Assembly: GCA_036365455.1 (NCBI GenBank)
Contig: JAWQUS010000030.1
Span: 20,294,001-20,358,000, forward strand
Source of the DNA: Macrosoma leucophasiata
Lineage: Eukaryota; Arthropoda; Insecta; Lepidoptera; Hedylidae
Length of the DNA: 64,000 bases
Direction of reading: 5' to 3'
Shown here: positions 1 to 11,065 of the stretch, one piece after another
Numbering within the stretch: position 1 is the stretch's first letter
Layout of the letters: each line of letters begins with the position of its first letter
Position numbers and translations under genes: made by a program
Notes under the pieces: generated by a model
The model's database searches: none
Told to the model about the DNA's origin: nothing
What the model saw: only the letters and a program-made list of their open reading frames with translations

Positions 1-736
1 TCAATATCAACTAAGATGTTTATAAGAAACTTATGAACTCAGATATTTATGAATAACAATTCAGGGTCATAAAAACGATGCTAAGGAGTATTTCATAATA
101 TGTATGTATTAAAATTTGACAGTTTGTTCACTTGTTTGCTGGCGTCGGTACCATGACCCCACCGCTCACTAGTGGAACAAATTTTTTCTACAGGAAGATT
201 ATTCTGCCACTAGCACAGTCTGTCAACTGCACAGTGGCGGTCAAAAGGACGGAAATTCCAATGGGACGGTGGTAAGTGCAATAACGTAAGATGGGCAGCA
301 GCGTCCTGCTATGAAACTACCGCCACTGCGATGGCCAATTTGCATGCCAAACGTGGCGATTACTGCTTATTCCCTTTACACAATGAAATGGTGAAGGAGT
401 GTTTAATGATTTATTTAAAGCAATTGATCGCAAACATTATGAAATATTACATCGAAAATATGTGAAATAGGTATGTCACAACTGTGTTTGAAATACGGCC
501 ATTGAACTCACAACTTTTTTTTTTCAAGAGAAAAAAAAAACACATTATCTGGAGATGTTTTAGAAAAAGATTATTTGAAGTACTAATTATAATGAGGATC
601 CCGCAAGGCGGTTAGGGACTACACTTTTTCTAGTTTAATTATTGTGTAAATGCATGACTTAGTATAAAAAAGAACGCAGATTTTTAGACCTTTGGGATTC
701 CTGTCAAATGGAAAAAAAAATCATTATAGAGTAGAC
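1..736. other. Non-coding flank with a repeat edge
   Basis: No gene is visible. A somewhat G+C-richer block at about 139-400 opens (155-193) with a stretch that closely matches 20908-20943, so it is probably the edge of a dispersed repeat. The rest is AT-rich with poly-A/T runs near 508-541. Confidence 0.4.
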
Positions 737-782
737 CTACTCCGTTAGTGACCTGGCGTGAAGATACATACATACATACATA
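737..782 (+). repeat. LINE-L 3' tail fragment
   Basis: Only the last bases of LINE-L are present: a degenerate CCGTTAG-GACC-TGGCGTGAAG block followed by the ATACATACATAC tail. The same tail closes the copies at 9136-9249 and, inverted, at 10105, 30797 and 54721. Confidence 0.7.
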
Positions 783-1411
783 GAGTAGGCAGGTATAATA
801 TATATGTATGAAGAGCCGGGAATCGTACCTGGGATTTGAGGATTACCTTAAATAGTCTGATAGCAGCAGGCAACCGATTTATTGGAACTACCTATATTGA
901 TATTGAGGTTAAATTGTAAGAGTCTGTGCCAGTAATTATTATTAAATCAATCCAAATATAAACCAATCGTTATCGTATACCAGAAGCATATCAAATTAGT
1001 GCATTAACGTCTTGTGTTATGTCAAAAGGTTTACATAACCAATCGTGCGCACCACGCCTCTGTGTGCGTGCACGCTCACAAAATTTTCATTCGTATTTGT
1101 GTCAAGGTCTCGTGTGAATGAACCCGTGTGGACGTGTGCGTGCGTGCTTGTGGTTGTGTGTGTTATCTGCAGCCGATTGAAGATGGCGGGTGCGCTGTCC
1201 TTGTTACTCTGTGTGTGGTTGAAAGAGAGGTATGAGGTGACGATATTTATATCTCTGGTGGTGTGTAGCAGATGAGATAACTTCGAATGGCTTCTGTAAC
1301 GCGTCCATTAATAAATTAGACTTGCTTATCCATGGAATGGTTTGTACATGTTTTAGGTAAGATTCTTAGATGGACCGAAATGAATGCTTTGAAGGTGATA
1401 GACTTTTTAAT
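783..1411. other. Non-coding; GT-rich tract
   Basis: No gene is supported. The open frame at 1045-1275 arises from a GTGTGCGTG-rich low-complexity stretch and its Cys/Val-rich translation resembles nothing. Confidence 0.4.
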
Positions 1412-1685
1412 TTTTTTGTGTCGTGAAATGGTAACAATTATACAGTTCACGTTGATGGTAAGTGAACACTGAAGCCTATAAACATCTACCTACATATTAA
1501 TAAAAAAATTCAACACAGATGAATTGCCTCTCCTGAGGTCTAAGTTGTTTTGTCTCTGTGCGGCAAATTACAGTGCCGTGAATTAGGTACCTACCTAGGT
1601 ACCACCCGACTGGAAAACGATAGTGCAGAACACTATCATCTGATGGCAAAAAGATTGGGTAATGCGGTGGTGCCTAAGCCTACTA
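1412..1685 (-). repeat. Repeat A copy, degenerate
   Basis: Recognisable blocks in order are the CAGTTCACGTTGATG block, the CCTGAGG block, the CTGTGC-GG-AAATTACAG block, the GATAGTGC block and GGTAATGCGGTGGTGCCTA. About 20 extra AT-rich bases sit near 1490-1510. Confidence 0.75.
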
Positions 1686-2045
1686 AACGAAAGAAAAGAA
1701 CATTTTGAGGATGGGCAGGTACCTACCTATTTCAATTCTTTCCTTTTTTGGACCTTTAAGTAGGTATGTATTTATTTAATTTTTAATGTGTAATTCGACA
1801 TGTCAATCATGGTATCAATAAAATTGTTATTCACTTGAACTATTTGCTTTGTATTATTTTTTACATTATTCATTAGATTACTATTATTTCATAAATAATT
1901 AAAATTAACTTAAAACTCAAGCTGTGTTAAGAAAGAGAGGACCTTGAGCAAAATAAGGCTAATTTTTGGACGGATAGCAACTTAATGGTATAAAATAAAT
2001 GTTCTGTGCACAAAATTTATAAACTTAAGACAAAAAAGATTTAAG

Positions 2046-2375
2046 CTTATTTTTTATGCAACGAAGTGGCAAACAATCATGCAGTTCACATGGATGTTAA
2101 TGGTTGTGTACGGGGTCCCCCGCACTATATTTGGTTGCTTGATATGATGAAATTAAAGTCCAGCAATAGAGAAAATATAAACACTTTATTTCTAATTTTC
2201 TTAAGAATAAATGATAACGCGACGCGCTTGATGTGCGAACGGTGTATTGTGAACTGACTTGATAAGTGCATAATGGGGTAAAATTGATGACTCTGCTACA
2301 CTCATATTATTATGTACGATGGTCGTACAGGTTGACTGCAGCCTATAGACCTCTACACAAATACCAGGGGGCCGA
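2046..2375 (-). repeat. Repeat A fragments
   Basis: Two disconnected pieces: 2046-2115 (the AAGTGGCAAACAATCATGCAG end) and about 2330-2375 (the GACTGCAGCCTATAGAC block). The bases between do not match Repeat A. No gene. Confidence 0.55.
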
Positions 2376-2727
2376 CTGCCTAACTCAATCAAAGCTTTCG
2401 ATTATGACAACGTCTTATTATTTTCGTACCACCTAACTTTTTCCTGGAAGTGTTTTCGTCCGCAGTTAAATACTAGATCTCGTCTAACAAAGTAATGTTG
2501 TCTCGTTCACACTCAATGTATTTTGTATTTCGTCACAGCGCGAAAAAGTAATAGAAATACTTAGATGCATACCAAATTTTGTTACTACCTTCGTTAAATT
2601 GTATATTATTATTTCTTATATGTAATGACGTGTACTGTTGTCGTACCTACATAGATTCGCCTAAGCATACCGGACAAGTCTTGGTGATTTTTGGTTTGCT
2701 TTGGTGTACATATTTTGTAATGTTTTC

Positions 2728-3432
2728 TTAAAAAAACCGGACGAGTGCGAGTTCGACTCGCGTGGTGAGGGTTCCGTAATTTAAATAAATATTTTCGAAA
2801 ATATTACTGATTTAAAATGCAGGGACATAGCGGTTACGGTGGTATCGGCAGGGGGGGGTTATATTATTAAGAATTTTCGATTTAATTTGAATACTCAAAC
2901 TTCTTATAGATTTTCCAGTAATCTATAGGCAAAGAACTATTTTCCACATTTTTTTCAAAATTTTAAGTTTTGTAGTTTCGGAGATAGGGGAGGGGCAATT
3001 TTCGTCGTTCTTCTTAAATAACTTCAAATTTGTTTATGCAAAAATTATTAAAAAATATATCTGAGATGCTGACAACAACCTCTTTTATTTGATATGTCAC
3101 ACGACATATCATATCATTTTTTTTTAATTTTCTGATTGACCCCCCGAAAGTGGCCCCCTGTTTAAAATGTATTATTTTACTTGACGTATTCATCTTTGGG
3201 TCACCAATTTACATATATTCATCAAATTTCAACTCAATCGGTCGAGTAGTTTCGGAGCAAATTGGCTGTGACAGACGGACAGACAGAAAAGTCTAAAACA
3301 GTGATTCCCAAAGTAGTCTATATCGATCCTTGGGGGTCTATGACAAGATAAAAGGGGTCTGTGTCAGCGAAAAAACAGACAGACGCACGAGTGATCCTAT
3401 AAGGGTTCCTTTTTTCCTTTTAAGGTACGGAA
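2728..3432 (+). repeat. Dispersed repeat with GGACGAGTGCGAG start
   Basis: It starts with ACCGGACGAGTGCGAGTTCG and GGGTTCCGTA and ends with GACAGACGGACAGACAG, a CACGAGTGATC block and TAAGGGTTCC...TACGGAAT. From memory, elements of this layout are very common in Lepidoptera. Inverted fragments of the same end occur at about 10490-10650 and 13745-13850. A hAT-like MITE fragment beginning CAGTGATTCCCAAAGT interrupts it at about 3302-3368. Confidence 0.65.
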
Positions 3433-4297
3433 TATTAAAAATATATAAAAAAAATACTTAAGAGCAAAATGTTTTAATAAGCGGTACGAAACGGACAAGA
3501 TAACGTCCTAAACGAAAGCATTTCAGATAGGCGGATTTGTCCGAGGACAAAATGCAGATGCGTTGCGATTGCCGCCCCTGACACCTTAGTTGCATAGAGC
3601 AACACCGGAGGGGAGTAGCCATATGCAGGCTTTCCCCTCTGTCAAAGTACAAGCCCAAATGGGCCTATACCTTTCGCCTAGATGTTTAAATGTGTGCGTG
3701 AAATTGTTTCTGTATTTTGTTAAAGTCAAGGTGTGAGTTTCGTAGTACTAGACGATTTTTGCGGTCATTGTCCGTGGTACACCTATTTAGTCCACCTGGT
3801 TGAACCAGGGGTAAAATTTTCTGCTCATGGTACACCTCTTGTGAGTTAGGTGTACCAAGGGTAAATTTTACTTCTGGTGGTCCACCTGCTAGATAGTTCA
3901 GCGGAATGTATTGCCCGTGGTCCACCTAACAATTTTCAACTGTGAAGAAAAGACTAATTCATACAGATAAAGACAAAGAACGTCCAAATTTAATTTCGTT
4001 TTGGTTTTTAACCGACTTCGAAAAAAGGAGAAATTTATAAATTCGTCGGATTTTTTTTAACTGAATTCGAAAAAAGGAGGCGGTTAAATTCGTCGGAATC
4101 ATTTTTTATGTAAGTTCACCGATAATTTGAAAACGCCTTTACCGATTGGATATTTTTTTTTGTTTGAAAGGATATACCTCACAGGTCCTATTGTAATCAT
4201 GTCAATATGTGATGATGGGATCCTGAAAAAATCGAGAGCACTCTTCAAATTTCATAGCACACTGAAATGGATAATGGATATGAATAATGTTCCGTGT

Positions 4298-4632
4298 TTT
4301 ATATTATTTCGCATTAACACATGCTTGTGAAATATATTTTATGAAAAGAAAAATGGAAAGAAAAATTTGACTTCAGGCGAGACTCGAACTCGCGGCCTAC
4401 TGGGAATCTAGTCCAGCCGCTCTTCCAATTGAGCTACTGAAGTCCTGCCCGATTTGTCAAATCTTTCCTTCACATTTATTGCATTGCTTTATGGTAGCAG
4501 CAGCGCCATCTATTGCCAACTATGCTAGTTAGCTAAGCTCAGTTGGAAGAGCGGCTGGACTAGATTCCCAGTAGGCCGCGAGTTCGAGTCTCGCCTGAAG
4601 TCAAATTTTTCTTTCCATTTTCCTTTAAATAA
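4298..4632 (-). mobile_element. Family R copy 1, fold-back form
   Basis: The flanking duplication is AATGTTCCGTGT (4286-4297 and 4633-4644). On the minus strand it ends in the family tail (GCGAAATAATATAAA, low-coordinate side) and carries the 76-nt tRNA-like module (4444-4369). The 5' arm, about 4535-4632, is an inverted copy of the module and following tail, so 4343-4436 and 4537-4628 form a near-perfect inverted repeat of roughly 90 bp. The module is identical to the one at 16934-17009. I read this as a target-primed insertion with 5' inversion from a multimeric template. Confidence 0.8.
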
Positions 4633-4861
4633 AATGTTCCGTGTCTTTGCTTTCGAAAAGCATAATTTGATGAAGGGGAACTGATGATGAAAACTACGAG
4701 TATATAATATGCTACCTTCGTAGTTGAAATACCTACTTTTTACTAATTATAATAGTTACACGTTTGTTTAAACAATGTTATTATGAACCAATCAAAAACG
4801 CCTGTAGGTACCAATTTAAATATACATATTTTTTTGTAAGGATGGTCCCATCCCATTGTCA

Positions 4862-5157
4862 CCTTTTACTGGTGGTAGAGCTCCAGTGACGGAGCTCGCG
4901 GGCGTAGGCACCACCGCATTACCTAATTTACTTGCCGCTAAATGGTAGTGTTCAGCACTATCGTGTTCCGGTCAGGTGGTAATGTACGGACCTGTAATTT
5001 TCGGCACAGAGGCATAACACCTTAGGCCTCAGGAGTGGTAACACATCTGCATTTTGGCCTTGGTCTTCATGTGGGTGTCTATAGGCTGCAGTCATCACTT
5101 AACATCAATGTGAACTGCATGCTTATTTGCCACTTCCATTACATAAAAAAAAAAAAA
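4862..5157 (+). repeat. Repeat A, near full length
   Basis: A good reference copy. It starts TTTTACTGGTGGTAGAGCTC and ends TTACATAAAAAAAAAAAA. No inverted termini and no clear flanking duplication were found. Layout and several blocks (TACTGGTGGTAG, ACCACCGC, CTATAGGCTGCAGT-ATCACTTAACA) recall the 3' end of the silkworm BMC1-type LINE, from memory, so it may be a LINE-tail-derived SINE. Confidence 0.8.
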
Positions 5158-5847
5158 CTCTTGTAGGTAAGTACGTAGCCCATATTAAAATAATTGTCTC
5201 ATTATAATAAATAGGTTACGTGTTTTTTTCCCTTAAAATGAAATTATCTAATTGAGTTTATTTTTCGCTTTTTAGTGTTTTTTGTGTATTCAGATTAGAT
5301 TTTTTTAAGGCAGTTTTTTTTTTATTTTGAAAATAATTTTAAACTCTAGATCCCATATGTTTCGATTCCAAAAATATTTAATCGTATTACGCTGTGCATT
5401 ACACTCATCTCTTTGGAAAACACGATTCCCTTTAGTTCCAAAAAGTTGAAGTACGATTTGAGACTGAAAATAACCCGACAAAACATGTTATTAACAATGT
5501 AAAAGTACATTCTACACTAACACTGATACAGGTGGACTACGGGCAAAATATATTTCCCATGGAACATCTAGGTGAACTTAGGTGGACAACGGAAAGATGT
5601 AATTACCCCTGGTACACCCAATTCATAATAGGTGTACCACGGGTAAAAAAAAAAAAACCCTGGTTCACCCAGGTGGACTAAGTAGGTGTACCACGGGCAA
5701 TGACCGGATTTTTGTAGTGTGGGTGTGTGTCTCACGCATTTCCCCCCGCAAAAAATGACAGACTGTTTTGCATCGGTAATAAACGCTATGGCTAATCCCC
5801 TCCGGTCCGCCGCGGCCGGTCGCCCGTGTTGCTCTATGCCTTAGTTG

Positions 5848-6209
5848 TAATTGATAATTATAACGGCGCCATGTATTACCTACCATCTAATCAGGACACA
5901 GGACAGGCCTCCCCTCAAAAGGGGGAGAGACTCGTGCCCAGCAGTGGGACGTCTTTTAGGCTGGAGCGCCTTCTGCGCTCGTCGATTGCCCGGTGAAGTA
6001 GACTAGTGCCGTCTCGAAACAGGCCGCGTACGTAAGTCCGATCTAAAAAAAAAAAGAAAAGGTGGTACGTCCCAATGGTTACCATTATTATTATCATAAT
6101 CAGGACACGATAATGCTAAACACTACAATTTGTCAGCAGATAGGTTAGGTAAGGCGGTGGTTCCTACGCTCTCGAGTCCCTGCACGGAGACTCTACCATC
6201 AGTAAAAAA
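5848..6209 (-). repeat. Repeat A copy split by insertions
   Basis: This is the continuation of a Repeat A copy that starts at 3549-3592. It was first split by the outer hAT MITE and again by the insert at 5900-6096. The last part (6109-6209) carries the GATAATGCT, GGTAAGGCGGTGG and CTACCATCAGTAAAA blocks. Confidence 0.75.
5900..6096 (+). mobile_element. Short retroelement insertion (SINE-C type)
   Basis: It is flanked by a perfect 12-bp duplication TAATCAGGACAC (5888-5899 and 6097-6108). It contains GCCCAGCAGTGGGACGT, typical of lepidopteran RTE-related 3' ends, and a block GCGCTCGTCGATTGCCCGGTGAA that recurs at 7420-7478 (inverted) and 55928-56030, then a poly-A-rich stretch. Confidence 0.7.
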
Positions 6210-6210
6210 G

Positions 6211-6872
6211 ATTATATCAGATTTTGTAAGACATAATAAATACAAGATCGCATAGAAAGAATTCCAAATATGAGTAGATACCATACCATGCCGTACCTAC
6301 CTTCTATATCTTTTCAATTGTAATGAAAAAGTTTTAAGTAGGTATCTTTACTAAAGTGAGCAAAAATTTACCGTTCCTCTTCCTATAGATTCGAATATAA
6401 TGAGCCTAATACAAAAACCCTTCTAGTAAGTAGTATCTGGTATTTACGGTGATATAGGAAATCTATCAATACCACGGTACCATGATCACGCGAGTGCGAC
6501 TCGAACTTGACCAATTTTTTCTCAATCTAATCTACTGCCGGGCATCGAACCAAATAGCTTAGCTGTGCTTTAAATATACCCGCGATGTCTATCACTGAAA
6601 CTCTGCCACCAGTTTACATTTGCATATTTATACCTCTGTCTACCCCTCCCTCGAAATATAAGCGTATTGTTTTATGCACTACTATCGTTATCACAAACAC
6701 AACCGGAGCAAACTAGTATGAGCCGTATGTTTTGAATAATCACAAGGCATTGATCCGAATATAGCGTTAGATAACCTACATGATATCTAAAGCCCTTAAA
6801 TATCTGATCCAGATACTTGCAGATACGAGGGTAGGTAGCCGAGTGCATTGTGATGAAAATAGTAAGACAGTT
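6211..6872. other. Non-coding, unassigned
   Basis: I see no gene, repeat or structured element here. Confidence 0.4.
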
Positions 6873-7225
6873 TTTTACTGGGGGTAGAGCTCTAACCTCT
6901 CCTAACGCTCTCGCGGGCGTAGACACCACAGCATTAAACTAATCTATTTGACGCTAACTGGTAGTTTACAGCACTATCGTGGTCCGATCAGGTGGTAATG
7001 TATGGCCTTGTAATTTCTGGCACATAGGCATTAGGCCTCAGGAGTGGTAAAGCATCTGCATTTTGACCTTGGTATTTGTGTGGATGTCTATAGGCTGCAG
7101 TCATCACTTAACATCAATGTAAACTGCATGCTTGTTTGCCACTTCCATTATATTAAAAAAAAATTAGATAATGTGGCGTGAGCTACCTACATGCTTGTTT
7201 GCCACTTTTATTACACAAAAAAGTA
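6873..7225 (+). repeat. Repeat A copy plus duplicated 3' end
   Basis: A complete copy (6873-7162) has a disturbed 5' end around CTCTAACCTCTCCTAACGCTC. The piece CATGCTTGTTTGCCACTTTTATTAC at 7191-7215 repeats the 3' end a second time after about 25 bases. Confidence 0.75.
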
Positions 7226-7419
7226 GTTTTTTGGTTGGTATTTCAGAATTTTATCTAAGAGATTAGCATAGCTATTCCACAACACAAAGACAATGTCAAT
7301 ACACTGATGTAATCAGACAGATAAGATTTTTTAGAATGCTTAAAACTCCTTCTTATTCAATCACAAATAAAGTTAGTCAAGATTTATTTTTTGGTATGAA
7401 CGCATGCAGCCGTCACGTC

Positions 7420-7478
7420 TCGAGACGGCGCTTGTTTATTTCACCGGGCAATCGGCGATCGCAGAGGGCGATTTCAGC
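7420..7478 (-). repeat. SINE-C fragment
   Basis: It contains TTCACCGGGCAATCGGCGATC and GCAGAGGGCG, the reverse complement of the block at 55928-56030 and in the insertion at 5900-6096. Confidence 0.6.
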
Positions 7479-7548
7479 CTAAATATAAGTTAGTAAAACT
7501 GCCTTAGGCACACCCCGGACACTCGGTAAAATTTCCTACAAATGGGAC

Positions 7549-7725
7549 GATCCGGTTAGTCCAGCACAGCGGTGTAAGATGACCGTTTGATTCGAAGGGT
7601 TTCCACGCACCGGGACGAATATTTCTATGGCCTACAGATATTTGTTTCAGGTCTCGGTGTTTGTATATGTGTTGTGTGTTATACCTACTGTGGGGCTGTA
7701 AGCGTAGAGGAAAAAAAACGCTTAT
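7549..7725 (+). repeat. tRNA-derived SINE (GACCGTTTGATTCGAAGGG type)
   Basis: The head has a degenerate A box (GGTTAGTCCAGCACAGCGG) and a damaged B box region (AAGGGTTTCCACGCACCGGGA), followed by GGCCTACAGATATTTGTTTC and a TGTGT-rich part. The less degraded inverted relative at 45650-45822 has the intact B box GGTTCGATTTCC. The two overlapping open frames here are not genes. Confidence 0.65.
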
Positions 7726-7799
7726 TCTGGTTACCTGTTCACAGACATCAATCAGCGACGTGTTTTTACACGCGCACACAGAAATGTAGCACGTAGGGT

Positions 7800-8225
7800 T
7801 ATGGCCTAAAACAATCGTGAAATAGGTCGTGGCATTGACTACATGACCAAATCACTAAAAATAGCTCACTCACAACCTCACTATCGATGTTTATCCCGAC
7901 TGGCTCTCAAGGGGGAGTGTTAGGTGAGGAAGGGAAATCAGGTGAGACGTCGAAGTGTCCATTCTAAACGTAGTATTATTACATATTCTCTGCTAAGGGA
8001 TACCCCTGTGGGGCCGAACCTCGGCTTAGGGCGTTGTAGAGGGACAGTCAACATTAACAAATTTTACTTTACTCAAAACTATGCAAAGGGAAGGGGGGGG
8101 GGAAGGAGGAGTTACGTCTCTGCGATAGTTATATCGGGGCCATACAAATAAAGAGGGGAGAATATGCCACAATCGCCATGCTTGCCATGCAGATTGGCGC
8201 ACAGCAAAGCAGCCGCAGTTTTCTT
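7800..8225. other. Non-coding, unassigned
   Basis: No gene is seen. It contains a G-rich run (AAGGGAAGGGGGGGGGAAGG) at about 8086-8105. Confidence 0.35.
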
Positions 8226-8950
8226 TTTTTATGTTATGGAAGTGGCAAACAAGCATGCATGATTGATGTTAAGTGATGACTGCAGCCTATAGACACCCAC
8301 ACAAAGACCAAGGTCAAAATGCAGATGCGTTACCACTCCTGAGGCCTTAGGTGTTATGCCTCTGTGCCGCAAATTACAGGGCCGTAAATTACCACCTGAC
8401 CGGAACACGATAGTGCTGAACACTACCATTTAGCGGCAAGTATATTAGGTAATACATAAGTAAATAGATATAAGTCAATTGTAGGTACACTTCTTGAAAT
8501 TGGAAATAAAAGGCTTTTTTATTTTATTTTTATTTATTTATACTGCATTTATATCGACTGCCTCGGTAGCCTAGTGGTAGCAGGCCACTACTACTACTCT
8601 GAGGTCCTGGGTTCGATTCCCGGGTAGGGGGTTATCAGAGATAATGGTGTAAAGTCCTTTATCTCTGGTTCTATTGGGATTTTTCCATTTTCTGGAAATT
8701 TCCCAGTACCTCAAAGTTTGGTAATGTGCCCGGAGATGTCAACAGGCTCGCCACCTGTTACATGGGTCAAAACATAACTGGCGAATCGTGGGTGTTTGCA
8801 TGTATGCTTGAATGCATGCATTTACCTCTGCCTACCCCTTCGGGGATTACAGGCGTGAAGTTACGTATTTATTTATTTATATATTAGGTAATGCGGTGGT
8901 GCCTACGCCCGCGAGCTCCGTCACTGGGGCTCTACCACCACCAGTAAAGC
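8226..8950 (-). repeat. Repeat A copy interrupted by a T-SINE
   Basis: 8226-8453 and 8880-8950 are the two halves of one copy. The junction sequence TATATTAGGTAAT is present on both sides (8441-8453 and 8880-8892), the 13-bp duplication made by the insertion at 8454-8879. Confidence 0.85.
8454..8879 (+). mobile_element. T-SINE insertion, full length
   Basis: The tRNA-derived head at about 8558-8625 has A box TAGCCTAGTGGTAGCAGG and B box GGTTCGATTCC. A conserved body follows (GGATTTTTCCATTTTCTGGAA, GCCACCTGTTACATGGG), then the tail CTCTGCCTACCCCTTCGGGG with GGCGTGAAGTTACG. The tail closely resembles the LINE-L 3' end. About 100 AT-rich bases precede the head inside the same 13-bp duplication. 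Confidence 0.85.
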
Positions 8951-9135
8951 GTTTCTCGCGGAACGCTGATGTCTCTCTTGGATTGTGTGGTACATACTGC
9001 TGGATATGAATATAATTTGACCATCGATGTTCGGTAGACTGCACTATCATGCAAAATTAGGTTTGCAGCATATCTGGATGAACGAAATGATCCTGCAGTG
9101 GGATCCTAACCTATAAATCAAATTTATCATCACAC

Positions 9136-9249
9136 TTAAGACCACGGTAGACGAGGCACGAGAGGTTTGTCAGAACCGGGATGTCTGGCGCTCTACACTC
9201 TCTGCCTACCCCGTTAGGGACCTGGCGTGAAGATACATACATACATACT
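9136..9249 (+). repeat. LINE-L, 5'-truncated
   Basis: The last 114 bp of LINE-L: GTAGACGAGGCACGAGAGG, GGATGTCTGGCGCTCTACAC, CTCTGCCTACCCCGTTAGGG and the ATACATACATAC tail. Confidence 0.8.
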
Positions 9250-10090
9250 TAAGACCACCTAATCTCAAGTACTATTAGCAACTAACAAAGCTAATTCAAT
9301 CATGAATTAGCCTAAATAGATAATACCGCTACATTTTCATAAGCCTTCTTTTGTCGACGGTACCCAAATCACTGATGTTTGCACACTGAAGTATATCTAA
9401 TGGATAAAGCACACATACACTTGCACGTGTAAAACATTAACCTTCTTCGCTTCGTCGGTAAACAGACTGCGAGATCCTTTCGGGTAAATGACCCAGTGTG
9501 CTTATGTTTATTTACCTCATCCTGCGGGATGGGACGGGTGCCAAGTTTTGCTATTTTGGTGATATCATGATGCTAGTTATTTTGGATAATTCGGTAGTTT
9601 TTGGTGGCTATGCAAGGTTTCGAAGGTTTGAAAAGTGTGAGGTATTGAGACTGCACATTTTTTCGGTCAGTAATAATAATAGTAAACAAATACAGTACAC
9701 ATTGATTGTATGTGAAAATTTTAACATACAAATTGAATGTGAAAATTAAAACTTTTTAGCCAATAAACATCCAAATTAAATGTGAAAATTATATTTTTCG
9801 TATGAAAAAACAGAAAAAAAAATGTCTTCCCATTTTTCTTTAATGTCCACCTATTTAACCAGAGATTTTACCAAACTTTAATATTCACTTGTATATTTAA
9901 ATGGAATTTAATAACTATTCTTCAAATATTATTATTTTTACGATAGTTACCTATATATTTTATAAGATCTTTCACGTACTTATTATGTTAGCGTTAGAGT
10001 TAAATCATGCTTATCAATTAAAACAGGTTATAGATTGTATCACAATAGAAGACGTTTTATAGTAATCATCAATTTACATGATGTTATAAT
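9250..10090. other. Non-coding, AT-rich
   Basis: No gene is supported. The open frame at 9498-9749 has no recognisable domain and lies in AT-rich DNA. Confidence 0.4.
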
Positions 10091-10104
10091 ATTTTATTTT
10101 GTAT

Positions 10105-10332
10105 GTATGTATGTATGTATCTTCACGCCAGGTCCCTAACGGGGTAGGCAGAGAGTGTAGAGCGCCAGATATCCCGGTTCAGACAAACCTCTCGTGCCTC
10201 GTCTACCTTCATCATTCTCTTCATACATGCACGCCGATTCCTAAGACTTTTGACCCCACCATCAGACAGAACTCGACCTATTTGGTCATGGTAGGTCAGC
10301 CTTGGTCTTCCTGGGCCTCTGCAACCATCCAC
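10105..10332 (-). mobile_element. LINE-L short copy
   Basis: The flanking duplication is ATTTTATTTTGTAT (10091-10104 and 10333-10346). The minus strand keeps one open frame of 69 codons to the 3' tail, with a GRPRLTYHDQ motif and a Trp-Arg-Ser-Thr end, which fits the extreme C-terminus of a LINE reverse-transcriptase polyprotein. Its translation is identical to that of 54745-54954. The 5' end (GTGGATGGTTGCAG) nearly coincides with those at 31028 and 54961. Confidence 0.85.
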
Positions 10333-10489
10333 ATTTTATTTTGTATCCCATAATTATCCATTTTCCTTTCACAGTAAACAAAACTATTTTTGTCAACTAA
10401 TTCACTCTCATTTTTGATAACCTCGAAACGTACACGTGTAATGTATATCAATAATATACATTAGGTACACGTGTGTTATAATATCAGTT

Positions 10490-10650
10490 TTTAGGGTTCC
10501 ATAAAGTTCCATTCCTATGAAGACTAAAACCCAGTCCTTAGAAGATCACTCGTATGTCTATCTGTCTGTCCGTCTGTCTCATCCATTTGCTCCGAAAGTA
10601 TTGACCTGATTGAGTGGAAATTCGGTACATATATGATGGGGTTACTGATA
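10490..10650 (-). repeat. Fragment of the GGGTTCCGTA-type repeat
   Basis: It reads TTTTTAGGGTTCC, CACTCGTATGTCTATCTGTC, TGTCCGTCTGTC and TTTGCTCCGAAAG, the inverted 3' part of the element at 2728-3432. Confidence 0.6.
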
Positions 10651-10893
10651 TATATATAGGTATGTTAGTAAATTCATTATATACATGTTACGCAAATTTA
10701 TAAATTTTGTATAGTGGGCAATAGCGTGTATTCCATATAGGCAAAACAGGCGGAGTCTACCTCAGTACTTCGCGGTAGTCTTGGCAGAAAATATGTAAGG
10801 TATTGTTTACTTATTTTCTAGAAATACATTTACTAAGAATGAATTAAACAAATAATGAGGAACATTAAAAAAAAAGTTAGTAGGTTTATAGGT

Positions 10894-11033
10894 TTAACCC
10901 CTTATTCATAAACGTATTTTAGCTAGTGCTAGCGCTTTTTCTATCCTGCATGTTTGCCAATGTAACTGACAAGGACAAAGCATTCTATAGCTTAAACGTA
11001 TCTAATGTACGTTTATGAATAAGGGGGTTAGTT
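10894..11033. mobile_element. MITE with CCCCTTATTCATAAACGTA ends
   Basis: The inverted termini CCCCTTATTCATAAACGTA (left) and TACGTTTATGAATAAGGGG (right) enclose about 100 bp. The left flank is TTAA and the right flank TTAG, suggesting the TTAA target of piggyBac-like elements, although the duplication is imperfect. A second copy at 57244-57621 is split by a LINE fragment, and a single end survives at 38295-38318. Confidence 0.75.
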
Positions 11034-11065
11034 TATATTTTTGATTACGTGATAAGTTAATTATA

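Larger units (their letters stand above)
3762..5706. mobile_element. Inner hAT-like element with motif-rich ends
   Basis: This 1945-bp insert is bounded by inverted ends CGGTCATTG (3762) and CAATGACCG (5706) and by the 8-bp direct repeat GATTTTTG (3754-3761 and 5707-5714). Its two arms, about 3762-3935 and 5528-5706, are diverged inverted copies studded with a GGTGKACCACGGGYAA-like motif at roughly 20-50 bp intervals. Such subterminal motifs are transposase-binding sites in known hAT elements; that role here is inferred. No transposase frame remains. The interior holds a fragment with two ACTTCGAAAAAAGGAG-like blocks (about 4010-4105), a Family R copy and a Repeat A copy. Confidence 0.8.
3593..5838. 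mobile_element. Outer hAT-like MITE split by an inner element
   Basis: Its terminal inverted repeats are CATAGAGCAACAC at 3593 and GTGTTGCTCTATG ending at 5838. It is flanked by the direct repeat CCTTAGTTG (3584-3592 and 5839-5847), a perfect 9-bp match, so an 8-bp hAT-type duplication plus one chance base is likely. The element proper is 3593-3761 plus 5715-5838. Removing the inner insert and one copy of its 8-bp duplication leaves 293 bp, almost the length of the uninterrupted relative at 11299-11592, which has the same sequence in reverse. It lies inside a Repeat A copy (3549-3592 and 5848-6209). No transposase is encoded. Confidence 0.85.

Noticed and set aside
1045..1275. 76-codon Cys/Val-rich frame
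   Set aside because: Low-complexity GT-rich DNA, no domain, no gene context.
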